Below are positions 7,846 to 15,575 of a DNA stretch of 35,006 bases, piece after piece. Origin of the DNA: Algicola sp. GTDB taxonomy: Bacteria > Bacteroidota > Bacteroidia > Flavobacteriales > Flavobacteriaceae. How positions within the stretch are numbered: the stretch's first letter is position 1; each line of letters begins with the position of its first letter. The notes under the pieces were generated by a model. It was given only the letters and a program-made list of their open reading frames with translations, did no database searches and was not told the DNA's origin. A program made the translations under genes and the position numbers. Location: assembly GCA_018222915.1 (NCBI GenBank), contig JAAEZI010000026.1:1-35006 (forward strand), given 5' to 3'.

Positions 7846-8775
7846 TTAATGTTTTATTTTAGAAGCTAACAGATAAATAACAGCCATCCGGATAGCGACG
7901 CCATTTTCCACTTGATCCAAAATAATGGCCTGCTTGGAATCTGCAACATCACTTGTAATTTCGACTCCTCGATTTATCGGACCAGGATGCATAATGGTAA
8001 TCTCTTTATCTAAGGAATCCAAAAGCTTCTTATTTACACCATATTGTTTCGTATATTCTCTTGTTGATGGAAAATAACTAATATCCATACGCTCATTCTG
8101 TACGCGCAACATATTAGCGACATCACACCATTGCAAGGCTTTCTTCAAGTCTGTTTCTACCGTAACCCCTAAGTCTTTGATGTATTTTGGCAACAAGGTT
8201 TTAGGACCACAAACCATTACATTGGCACCTTGAAGTTGCAAGGCATAAATATTGGATAATGCTACTCGACTATGCAATATATCACCTACAATCACCACAT
8301 TTTTACCACTTACTTCACCCAATCGTTCCCTTATTGAATACGTATCTAATAAGGCTTGTGTTGGATGTTCATGAGCACCATCTCCAGCATTTATGATACT
8401 GGCATCCACATGTTGTGATAAAAACACACCAGCTCCAGGATTGGGATGTCTCATCACTACCATATCGACCTTCATCGATAAGATATTATTCACGGTATCT
8501 ATTAAGGTTTCCCCTTTTTTAACTGAGGATTGCGATGCTGAAAAGTTAATAACATCAGCTGATAGTCTTTTTTCAGCGAGTTCAAATGATAATTTAGTTC
8601 GCGTTGAATTCTCAAAAAATAAATTGGCAATGGTAATATCTCTAAGAGAGGGAACTTTTTTAATAGGTCTATTAATCACCTCTTTAAAATGATCTGCCGT
8701 TTCAAAAATCAATTGAATATCTTGTTGATTAAGATATTTAATTCCCAATAAGTGATCAACACTTAATTCACTCAT
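7846..8775 (-). CDS. pyrB: Aspartate carbamoyltransferase catalytic subunit
   Basis: A 309-residue enzyme that joins carbamoyl phosphate and aspartate to N-carbamoyl-aspartate, the first committed pyrimidine step. The carbamoyl-phosphate site FFENSTRTKLSFE (Ser57-Thr58-Arg59-Thr60), the SVKKGETL lysine loop (about 84-91), HPTQALLD (137-144), GDILHSRVALSN and HPGPINRGVE (263-272) are all present, so it should be active. No regulatory subunit gene (pyrI) lies next to it. It starts 4 bases after pyrR and is followed after 2 bases by a small STAS-like gene, so pyrR, pyrB, that gene and rnz probably share a transcript. Confidence 0.97.
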   Translation of the reverse strand: MSELSVDHLLGIKYLNQQDIQLIFETADHFKEVINRPIKKVPSLRDITIANLFFENSTRTKLSFELAEKRLSADVINFSASQSSVKKGETLIDTVNNILSMKVDMVVMRHPNPGAGVFLSQHVDASIINAGDGAHEHPTQALLDTYSIRERLGEVSGKNVVIVGDILHSRVALSNIYALQLQGANVMVCGPKTLLPKYIKDLGVTVETDLKKALQWCDVANMLRVQNERMDISYFPSTREYTKQYGVNKKLLDSLDKEITIMHPGPINRGVEITSDVADSKQAIILDQVENGVAIRMAVIYLLASKIKH

Positions 8776-8779
8776 AGTT

Positions 8780-9319
8780 TTAATTATTTATCAAATATAC
8801 GGCGTCTTCTCCTTCGTTTTCAAACCAATTCACCTTTACTTTTTCTTCATTAATAGCATCTACTTGTCGACCTCTATAATTAGGTTGAATAGGTAAATGT
8901 CGGCTAAAGCGTCTATCGATTAAGGTTAATAATTCTATTTCATTAGGTCTTCCAAACGACTGAATAGCGGTTAATGCAGCTCTAATACTACGACCTGTAT
9001 ATAGTACGTCATCAATAAAGACGATATTTTTATTTTCTACAATAAAATCGATTTCGGTGGTATTTGCTTCCAGAATTTTTTCACCTCTTCTGAAATCATC
9101 TCTAAAAAACGTGATGTCTAGATGACCCAATTGAATATTATTTATTTTGTAGTCTTCTTTTAACATTGAAGCCAGTCGATTCGCCAAAAACTTCCCTCTT
9201 GGTTGTAACCCAATTAATACCGTATCTGAAAAATCGTTGTGATTTTCAATGAGCTGACAAGCCAATCGATGAAGAATGATGTTGACCTCTTTAGCATTAA
9301 GTAACACTTTTTGACTCAT
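8780..9319 (-). CDS. pyrR: PyrR, uracil phosphoribosyltransferase / pyrimidine regulator family
   Basis: A 179-residue type I phosphoribosyltransferase with the PRPP loop NIVFIDDVLYTGRSIRAAL (about 98-116), the PRPP-side phosphate loop LIGLQPRGKFLA (about 35-46), and FFRDDFRR of the hood region, all typical of PyrR. The family binds UMP and, in Bacillus, pyr mRNA leaders, and also converts uracil to UMP. Here the predicted promoter leaves a leader of only about 20 bases, and the gap to pyrB is 4 bases, so there is no room for the anti-terminator/terminator structures used by Bacillus PyrR. I infer that either the enzyme activity or translational control matters here. First gene of the pyrRB run. 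Confidence 0.95.
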   Translation of the reverse strand: MSQKVLLNAKEVNIILHRLACQLIENHNDFSDTVLIGLQPRGKFLANRLASMLKEDYKINNIQLGHLDITFFRDDFRRGEKILEANTTEIDFIVENKNIVFIDDVLYTGRSIRAALTAIQSFGRPNEIELLTLIDRRFSRHLPIQPNYRGRQVDAINEEKVKVNWFENEGEDAVYLINN

Positions 9320-9344
9320 ATGTTTTCCAAACGTCGTTGGTTGG

Positions 9345-9376
9345 CAAAGTTAAGTTAAAAAAATAGGCTTTGCAAT
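9345..9376 (-). promoter_or_regulatory. Predicted promoter of the pyrRB run
   Basis: On the minus strand ATTG (9376-9373), a 20-base spacer and TAACTTTG (9352-9345), a full match to TAnnTTTG. Transcription would start near 9339, about 20 bases before the pyrR ATG. Confidence 0.6.
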
Positions 9377-9411
9377 GGCAATTTTATTTGAGTGGCAGAT
9401 AATCAAAAAGA

Positions 9412-9436
9412 AAAGGAAGCCTTTCAGACTTCCTTT
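9412..9436 (-). terminator. Terminator of the T9SS cargo gene
   Basis: An 8-base stem AAAGGAAG / CTTCCTTT with a 9-base loop; on the minus strand it is followed by TTCTTTTTGATT. It separates the gene at 9462-10205 from the pyrR promoter. Confidence 0.65.
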
Positions 9437-9461
9437 CTAACTAATCAACTAAATATAAATA

Positions 9462-10205
9462 TTACTGCTTAATAAATTTAGAAGATATATTCATTTGATC
9501 GTTTCTCAGATTCAAAACATATACGCCCTTACTTAAGCTAGAAATATCAATAGTTTCTATAACTTGCTTTTTATTGTTTTCCGCAACTAGTTTTCCATCT
9601 AGACCGTAAATTCTATAGCTAAGAAGTTGATCGCTGTTGATGAATTTAATATGGTCTGAACTCACGACGAAAGGGTTATCATATTGTTCAATATCAGGAT
9701 TTGACAATGTACTGTCAAATTCACTAGTCATAGTGATAACAGTACCTGAGAGGAGCCCTGACAACAAGCCTCCTAACCCTTGAGGTCTAAAGACTCTCAA
9801 GTAGTAGACATCTCCAGGAACCACATTATCTATGACCTCTTCAAAGTCACCACTTGCCAAAATTGGTACCACATAAGCGTCACAATTTAATTCTTGTATA
9901 TTGGCAATGTTTCCTGCTGGTGCTACTAAAATTTGATAGTCGAATTCTGTTAAAAGAATAACTCCAGCACTCGCCATAGCAATAGTGACCTTATTATCTC
10001 CGGCTTGTACCGTATGTTGATAAAATACATCCTCGAACGGATCGCATTCTGGCATCAAATTCGATTTAGATGCTGAATCAAAGTCCAAGACATTCAAGGC
10101 AATATTGGTTCCATTAACAGGAATTGCATCATTAATAGTGTTTCCGTTTTGTGCTTTGATAGTAGTAACTATTAAAAGCATCACTGATAGTAAAAGTGTT
10201 TTCAT
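9462..10205 (-). CDS. Small secreted protein with T9SS type A sorting domain
   Basis: A 247-residue protein with a Sec signal peptide (about 1-18, ending IKAQ). Residues about 22-170 form an unassigned beta-rich domain similar to those that follow 'NGNTINDAIPV' in flavobacterial secreted proteins (a pre-peptidase-like domain is possible: YQHTVQAGDNKVTIAM, DVYYLRVFRP). The last ~70 residues (from NPFVVSSDHIKF, with YRIYGLDGKLVAE, DISSLSKGVYVLNL and SSKFIKQ) are a type A T9SS sorting domain (Por_Secre_tail), so the protein is exported across the outer membrane. There is no catalytic motif. It is a single gene, closed by its own terminator at 9412-9436. Confidence 0.88.
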   Translation of the reverse strand: MKTLLLSVMLLIVTTIKAQNGNTINDAIPVNGTNIALNVLDFDSASKSNLMPECDPFEDVFYQHTVQAGDNKVTIAMASAGVILLTEFDYQILVAPAGNIANIQELNCDAYVVPILASGDFEEVIDNVVPGDVYYLRVFRPQGLGGLLSGLLSGTVITMTSEFDSTLSNPDIEQYDNPFVVSSDHIKFINSDQLLSYRIYGLDGKLVAENNKKQVIETIDISSLSKGVYVLNLRNDQMNISSKFIKQ

Positions 10206-10381
10206 AATATATAAGATTTGGGTTTATATACAATTTCACTTAGAGGGTATCAACCTTGATTTAAAAGGGTACATTAAATCATTTGTTTAAAGGTTTTTAT
10301 TTTTTGATACTTTTCATAATTCTGCACCATACAAAAAGTAATTAAAATCATTACTATTAACCGTCTAGTTTTGAGATTAAA

Positions 10382-10416
10382 GCAAAAAAAAAAGCCTCTC
10401 AAAAATTGAGAGGCTT
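10382..10416 (-). terminator. Terminator of rpsA
   Basis: Perfect 11-base inverted repeat AAGCCTCTCAA / TTGAGAGGCTT with an AAA loop. On the minus strand the stem is followed by a long T run. It lies 25 bases past the rpsA stop. Confidence 0.92.
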
Positions 10417-10441
10417 AGTTAGTCTTTAAAATTTAGGAAAC

Positions 10442-12277
10442 TTATTTCTTTCCGTCCATTTTATCTTTTAGCGCTTGTAAGGCATCATTAGCATCACCTA
10501 AAGTTGGCTTAGCTTCTGCTGCTTGAGACTCCTGTTTCTTAACAGCAGCTTTTACATTTGCTATTTCTTCTTCTTTAAAGATGGCTGTATGAGAAGCGAC
10601 TACACGTTTAAATTCTTTATTGAATTCAATAATTTTAAACTCTGCAGATTCACCTTTCTTCAGTTTGCTTCCATCTTCTTTTTCTAAATGACGAGATGGT
10701 ACAAATGCAACGATATCTTCATTAAAGTTGATGGTTGCACCTTTATCAACGATCTCAGCGATTTCAGCTGTATGCGTCGTTCCTAAAGCGAACTCAGTTT
10801 CATACTTATCCCAAGGGTTTTCAGTTGTTTGTTTGTGACCTAAAGATAATTTACGTCCTTCAACATCCAACTCTAAAACGACAACGTCTAGGTTATCACC
10901 AACATTACAGAATTCTGATGGATGTTTGATTTTCTTAGTCCAAGATAAATCAGAGATATAAATCAATCCGTCGATACCTTCTTCCAATTCAACAAAAACA
11001 CCAAAGTTTGTAAAGTTACGTACGATACCTGTGTGCTTAGAACCTACAGGATATTTAGAAGTAATGTCTGTCCATGGATCTGGCGTCAATTGCTTGATAC
11101 CAAGTGACATTTTACGATCTTCTCTATCAAGTGTTAAGATAACTGCTTCAATTTCATCACCTACAGAGACGAAATCCTGAGCAGAACGTAAATGCGTTGA
11201 CCATGACATTTCACTTACGTGAACTAATCCTTCAACACCTTCTTCTACTTCAACAAATGCACCATAATCAGCAATAACAACAACCTTTCCTTTCACTTTG
11301 TCACCAACTTTAACGCTGTCACCTAAAGCTTCCCAAGGATGCTTGCTTAATTGCTTAAGACCTAACTGGATTCTAGACTTGTCTTCATCGAAGTCTAAGA
11401 TTACCACGTTTAATTTTTGATCTAACTCTACGATTTCGTTAGGGTGGTTAATTCTAGACCAAGATAAATCTGTGATATGAACTAAACCATCAACGCCACC
11501 AAGATCAATAAATACACCGTAAGATGTAATGTTTTTCACAACACCTTCCAATACTTGACCTTTTTCTAATTGACCAATGATCTCTTTTTTCTGTTCCTCA
11601 ATATCAGCTTCAATAAGTGCTTTGTGAGAAACTACAATATTTTTGAATTCGTGGTTGATTTTCACCACTTTAAATTCCATCGTTTTATTGACATACTGGT
11701 CGTAATCTCTAATTGGCTTTACATCAATTTGAGAACCTGGTAAGAACGCTTCAATACCAAATACGTCAACGATCATTCCTCCTTTAGTTCTACATTTAAC
11801 GAAACCATTAACGATTTCACCAGTGTCGTGTGCATTATTTACACGATCCCATGCTTTGATAACACGAGCTTTTCTGTGAGACAATACTAACTGACCAGTC
11901 GCATCTTCACGTACGTCAATTAACACCTCTACTTTATCACCAACTTTTAAATCTGGATTGTAACGGAACTCATTTAAAGAAATGACACCTTCAGATTTTG
12001 CATTGATATCAATAATAGCATCACGATCAGTAATGTGGATGACTTCTCCCTCAACGACTTCGTCATCTAAGGTATCCACAAAGTTTTCAGATACTAATTT
12101 TTCAAATTCTTCAAGTTGTTTGTCATCAACAGGATCAATTCCTTCTTCGTAATTGTGCCAGTTGAAATCTTCTAAGAATTTTTCTGGATTTTTCTGAGCC
12201 TCAGATACTTGAGGAGCCTCAGCTGTTTGAGCTTCAGTAGTTTCTACCTCAGCTTGTTTTGTTTCTTTTTCAGACAT
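10442..12277 (-). CDS. rpsA: 30S ribosomal protein S1
   Basis: A 611-residue protein with six S1 (OB-fold) domains at about 70-140, 155-222, 240-310, 325-395, 412-482 and 498-562. Domains 3-5 carry the clearest RNA-binding signature (GVFIDLGGVDGLVHITDLSW, GAFVEVEEGVEGLVHVSEMSW, GVFVELEEGIDGLIYISDLSW); domains 1, 2 and 6 are diverged, as usual where domains 1-2 dock on the ribosome. An acidic, glutamate- and alanine-rich N-terminal extension (about 1-35) and a lysine-rich C-terminal tail are of the type seen in Bacteroidota S1. S1 brings mRNA to the 30S subunit; it may matter more in this phylum, where Shine-Dalgarno sequences are largely unused. Single-gene unit with its own strong promoter, long leader and terminator. 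Confidence 0.97.
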   Translation of the reverse strand: MSEKETKQAEVETTEAQTAEAPQVSEAQKNPEKFLEDFNWHNYEEGIDPVDDKQLEEFEKLVSENFVDTLDDEVVEGEVIHITDRDAIIDINAKSEGVISLNEFRYNPDLKVGDKVEVLIDVREDATGQLVLSHRKARVIKAWDRVNNAHDTGEIVNGFVKCRTKGGMIVDVFGIEAFLPGSQIDVKPIRDYDQYVNKTMEFKVVKINHEFKNIVVSHKALIEADIEEQKKEIIGQLEKGQVLEGVVKNITSYGVFIDLGGVDGLVHITDLSWSRINHPNEIVELDQKLNVVILDFDEDKSRIQLGLKQLSKHPWEALGDSVKVGDKVKGKVVVIADYGAFVEVEEGVEGLVHVSEMSWSTHLRSAQDFVSVGDEIEAVILTLDREDRKMSLGIKQLTPDPWTDITSKYPVGSKHTGIVRNFTNFGVFVELEEGIDGLIYISDLSWTKKIKHPSEFCNVGDNLDVVVLELDVEGRKLSLGHKQTTENPWDKYETEFALGTTHTAEIAEIVDKGATINFNEDIVAFVPSRHLEKEDGSKLKKGESAEFKIIEFNKEFKRVVASHTAIFKEEEIANVKAAVKKQESQAAEAKPTLGDANDALQALKDKMDGKK

Positions 12278-12397
12278 GTGCTGAATTAAAATTTGTATTC
12301 TGTATGTTTAGAAAGAACGCTGCGAAAAACACACAGAAGTGTTATTGTTATTGTTTTTTATTCCTTTTACTCTTTCTTGGCTTCGCTAAAAGGAGTG

Positions 12398-12428
12398 CAA
12401 AAATACGTTTTATTTGGTATAAAACAAA
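12398..12428 (-). promoter_or_regulatory. Strong predicted promoter of rpsA
   Basis: On the minus strand TTTG (12428-12425), a 19-base spacer and TATTTTTG (12405-12398): an exact match to the Bacteroidota housekeeping consensus TTTG-N19-TAnnTTTG. The predicted start near 12392 gives a leader of about 115 bases before the rpsA ATG. Confidence 0.75.
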
Positions 12429-12497
12429 ATAAATATTTAAATGTCTAATGTATTGGCTTTCAGAATAGAAAAATGAAAAAAAATGCCTCCTCTACTG

Positions 12498-12528
12498 TTG
12501 AAATCTAAACGTATTAATAGTATCTTTA
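12498..12528 (+). promoter_or_regulatory. Predicted promoter of the BON-LysM gene
   Basis: TTG (12498-12500), a 20-base spacer and TATCTTTA (12521-12528), 7 of 8 to the -7 consensus. Transcription would start about 28 bases before the ATG at 12562. It points away from the rpsA promoter. Confidence 0.55.
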
Positions 12529-12561
12529 CCTTAGTATTAACACTTTTTAAAAACAACAATT

Positions 12562-12939
12562 ATGGTTAAATCAAAATACCAAGGTGTCTTGGATTTAGGA
12601 GAAACTTTAAACATACAAGATGGTGATGTTAAAGTTGAAGACGGCAAACTCAAAATATGGGGAACTGCCAAAACGCAATATGAAAAAGACTTATTATGGG
12701 ATGCTATTAAAGCCGCTGGTGGTGAAAGCCCAACAGATATTATGGCCGACATCAAAGTTGCCGATTCCTCTGTGTATGCCAGACATACAGTAAAGAGTGG
12801 AGAAACTTTAGGCAAAATCGCAAAGCAGTATTATGGTAATCCAGCGAAGTATCAGGCGATATTTCAAGCCAATTCTGATATTTTAAAGAATCCAGATTTG
12901 ATTTATCCAGATCAAGAATTGATCATTCCGAATTTATAA
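12562..12939 (+). CDS. Cytoplasmic BON-LysM protein (Kbp/YgaU-like)
   Basis: A 125-residue protein without any signal peptide. Residues about 15-70 look like a BON domain (LNIQDGDVKVEDGKLKIWGTA, then ILWDAIKAAGGESPTDIMADIKV), and residues about 72-124 are a LysM domain (RHTVKSGETLGKIAKQYYGNPAKYQAIFQAN, PDQELIIP). This is the architecture and size class of E. coli Kbp (YgaU), a cytoplasmic protein that binds potassium, rather than of a peptidoglycan-binding protein. By family analogy it may sense or buffer K+; binding residues cannot be judged here. Single gene with its own promoter and terminator, divergent from rpsA. Confidence 0.9.
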   Translation: MVKSKYQGVLDLGETLNIQDGDVKVEDGKLKIWGTAKTQYEKDLLWDAIKAAGGESPTDIMADIKVADSSVYARHTVKSGETLGKIAKQYYGNPAKYQAIFQANSDILKNPDLIYPDQELIIPNL

Positions 12940-12958
12940 AATGATAAATGATATTTTA

Positions 12959-12984
12959 AAAGCGACTTTAGGGTCGCTTTTTTT
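12959..12984 (+). terminator. Terminator of the BON-LysM gene
   Basis: An 8-base stem AAAGCGAC / GTCGCTTT with a 6-base loop and a following T run. The minus strand has a shorter T run (TTTT), so it may also end the lon-porQ-cmk transcript, whose last gene stops at 12990. Confidence 0.82.
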
Positions 12985-12989
12985 TATGG

Positions 12990-13679
12990 TCAATTATTGA
13001 TTTTATCTTTGTAAAGTCTCAATATGTATTCAAACTGTTCGTCTAAAGACATGTTCGAATTATCAACTTCAATGGCATCATCTGCCTTCATCAATGGCGA
13101 GTCTTCTCGTGTTGAGTCGATACGATCACGGGTTTGTACATTTTTTAAGACCGCTTCATAGGCGACATCATCACCGCGTTCAAGTAATTCGTCATAACGA
13201 CGTTGTGCTCTTTTTTCTGCGGAAGCTGTCATAAATAATTTTAATTCTGCATCCGGAAACACGACTGTTCCAATATCACGACCATCCATCACCACGCCTT
13301 TGTCTTGCCCTAATGATTGTTGTTGTTTGACCAATTGTTTTCTAACTTCAGATACGGTTGCTACTTGACTCACAAACTGAGACACCTCTAATGTTCGTAT
13401 CGCTTTTTCAACATTCTTTCCATTGAGATACACTTCGGCATACCCTAAATCTTCATTGAATTTAAAACTAATCTTCACCTCTTCAAGTGCTGATATGAGC
13501 CCTTCTTGGTCAAAACAGTCTGCTTGTATAAAACCATGTTGCATCGCATACAAAGTCACTGCACGATACATGGCGCCTGTATCGACATACACATAGCCCA
13601 AATACTTTGCTAAGCGCTTCGCAACAGTACTTTTTCCTGTAGATGAAAACCCATCAATGGCTATGGTAATTTTTCTCAT
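12990..13679 (-). CDS. cmk: (d)CMP kinase
   Basis: A 229-residue nucleoside monophosphate kinase that phosphorylates CMP and dCMP with ATP. The P-loop GFSSTGKST (10-18), VDTGAMYRAVTLYA (about 32-45, nucleotide-binding), VVMDGRDIGTVVFPDAELKLFMTAS (about 129-153) and the lid RRYDELLERG and TRDRIDSTREDSPL are all present. The start codon overlaps the porQ stop (ATGA), so the two genes are translationally linked and form the end of the lon-LysM-porQ-cmk run. Full length for the family. Confidence 0.97.
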   Translation of the reverse strand: MRKITIAIDGFSSTGKSTVAKRLAKYLGYVYVDTGAMYRAVTLYAMQHGFIQADCFDQEGLISALEEVKISFKFNEDLGYAEVYLNGKNVEKAIRTLEVSQFVSQVATVSEVRKQLVKQQQSLGQDKGVVMDGRDIGTVVFPDAELKLFMTASAEKRAQRRYDELLERGDDVAYEAVLKNVQTRDRIDSTREDSPLMKADDAIEVDNSNMSLDEQFEYILRLYKDKINN

Positions 13680-14698
13680 TGTCTTAAGTCTATTTGTAAT
13701 CCGAAGAAATTAGCATTTGTAGCACCAGAATATCTTGCATGAGTGTAACTAAATCTCATTTTGTTCAGTTTGATACCAATACCAAAGGACAATCCGGAGA
13801 AGTTACGCTGTTCTAATATACGTAATTCCTCTGCTCTTCTAAAATTATAACCCATTCTAAGATTAAAACCACGATCTGGAAACAGCTCTGCTCCTATAAT
13901 AGTATGCCTAAGAACTTCATTTAAAAATCCTACTTTTTCTTGAGTTTGATTCCCATCTAAATCTGTTGTTGCTCTGGCAGGATTTGAAAAACCTAAAGGC
14001 CAAGTTTGCAAATTTTCAAAAGTTAGATGCCAACGCAAAGGCATATTTTCCAATGTTTGGGATAAGCCTAGATTTACTTCCAATGGTAACTTCTCGTTAA
14101 GTCCTGCATAAGTCACAATCTGTGTCCCCAAATTTCTCACCGTTAAAGCCGCGTGAAAATCTAATTTCTCATTGATATACATCGCACCTAAATCTGCAGC
14201 GATACCAATAGAATTATATTGTTCCAATTTGGAAGTTATTAATTTCACATTGGCACCTACATAGAAATCAGAATAAGGTATTTGATAAGCATAACCTGCC
14301 GATAATGCAGCTTCATTTCCCGTAAATGTTCCAGTTGAGACACCGTTGAGATCATAACCATCAAAACTTCCATAATTAATATAGGTCATTCCTATATGTA
14401 AGGTCTGTACATGTCGGTCCCAAGTATAAGCATAGGCAGCTGTACCATAACTGATACCTCCTAAATAACTCGAATAATTTACTGCTAATTGATTATCCAT
14501 TTCTGGATTTATAGTCGCTGGATTGAATAAACCGCCAGTCACATCATAATCGTAGTTAGTAATGACTTTCCCACCAAGAGCTGCTTGTCTTGGTGATGCA
14601 ACTAAATTAAGAAATTGATACGTTGATTCACCTCCCAATTGTGCCATACTTGTGGCTGTGAGTAATAGACAAATAAACGTTATAATTTTCTTTAGCAT
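13676..14698 (-). CDS. porQ: Type IX secretion system protein PorQ
   Basis: I use the ATG at 14698 (MLKKIITFI...), because the frame extends only to a TTG four codons earlier and the ATG gives a normal signal peptide ending SMAQ. The 340-residue protein has the PorQ opening LGGESTYQFLNLVASPRQAALGGKVI and a barrel-like pattern (GISYGTAAYAYTWDR, FTGNEAALSAGYAYQI, GFNLRMGYNFRRAEELRI, LSFGIGIKLNKMRFSYTHARY) of the PorV/PorQ FadL-like family. PorQ, with PorU, PorV and PorZ, belongs to the outer-membrane attachment complex that cleaves T9SS sorting domains and links cargo to A-LPS or releases it. It is 73 bases after the LysM gene and overlaps cmk. A TTACTTTG element just before the ATG could be an internal promoter with a very short leader. 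Confidence 0.93.
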   Translation of the reverse strand: MLKKIITFICLLLTATSMAQLGGESTYQFLNLVASPRQAALGGKVITNYDYDVTGGLFNPATINPEMDNQLAVNYSSYLGGISYGTAAYAYTWDRHVQTLHIGMTYINYGSFDGYDLNGVSTGTFTGNEAALSAGYAYQIPYSDFYVGANVKLITSKLEQYNSIGIAADLGAMYINEKLDFHAALTVRNLGTQIVTYAGLNEKLPLEVNLGLSQTLENMPLRWHLTFENLQTWPLGFSNPARATTDLDGNQTQEKVGFLNEVLRHTIIGAELFPDRGFNLRMGYNFRRAEELRILEQRNFSGLSFGIGIKLNKMRFSYTHARYSGATNANFFGLQIDLRQ

Positions 14699-14771
14699 AT
14701 AAGGGTGCAAAGTAAATAAATCTATCTTAAAACGACTACATGTCTATTTTATTTTTAAACCTCATGGATTT

Positions 14772-15575
14772 CTATTTTAACTTTAGCACTTGACCTACTT
14801 TAATTAAGTTACTATCAAGTCCGTTTAAAGCTTTTATTTCTTCGACAGTGGTATGTGATTTTTTGGCAATACTATATAAGGTGTCTCCTGATGAAACCAA
14901 CCATGTTTGATCGGAATTTGCATGAGAAACATCAAAATTACCAACTCTTAATTTTTGACCTACTTTGATGAGTGTCGAATCTAATTTATTGGCGCGCTGT
15001 AACTGATTTAATGTGGTGTTATAGCGTTTAGAGAGCGCATATAAGGTCTCCCCTTTTTTAACCACGTGAAAATCTGTGTCTGTTTCCGCATTTGACAAAT
15101 CTTCTGAAGTTTCATAAACCATGGCTGTTGCTTTATCCACGTCTTCGGAAGTCACCGTTTGTTTCTCACTGATTTCTGTCTTTACATGAACCGCTCCTTT
15201 AAGAGATTGTTCGTGCGTCAGTGTTGAATCAATTGACGAAGCATCGCTCAAACGATTTGATGCCGTAGAATCAGTCGCTACCATTTTCACTTCTGCTTTG
15301 ATACTATCTTTAGGCTTTGATCCATTTTTCAAGAGATTCGCTTGAATTTCAGTAGTTTTATTTGCCACTTTAAGCTTCTGTTCGTTTGTATCGGAACTAC
15401 TCGTTTTTGTTGTCTCTCCTTCTTTTACTAATGTCACTTCCCCTGTTGCGACATTTAATTTAGCTGGTTTCCCATCTAGTAGTACATCTTTGTAAACTGT
15501 GTTTTGCGCCACAGCCCCAAAAATTGAGGCTGTAAATGTCAAAACCAAAGCACAAAGTTTAAAGTTTTTTAGCAT
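14772..15575 (-). CDS. Exported LysM protein between lon and porQ
   Basis: A 267-residue protein with a signal peptide (about 1-23, ending GAVAQ). Residues about 24-55 form a short beta segment ([26 protein letters not shown]), followed by a ~110-residue low-complexity linker rich in Ser, Thr, Lys and Glu. Two LysM domains close it: about 170-213 ([19 protein letters not shown]) and 223-267 ([19 protein letters not shown]). LysM repeats bind peptidoglycan glycan, so this is probably a periplasmic wall-bound protein. No hydrolase domain is present. It overlaps the end of lon by 17 bases and lies 73 bases before porQ. The position suggests a role linked to envelope quality control or T9SS, but that is only inference. 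Confidence 0.88.
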   Translation of the reverse strand: MLKNFKLCALVLTFTASIFGAVAQNTVYKDVLLDGKPAKLNVATGEVTLVKEGETTKTSSSDTNEQKLKVANKTTEIQANLLKNGSKPKDSIKAEVKMVATDSTASNRLSDASSIDSTLTHEQSLKGAVHVKTEISEKQTVTSEDVDKATAMVYETSEDLSNAETDTDFHVVKKGETLYALSKRYNTTLNQLQRANKLDSTLIKVGQKLRVGNFDVSHANSDQTWLVSSGDTLYSIAKKSHTTVEEIKALNGLDSNLIKVGQVLKLK

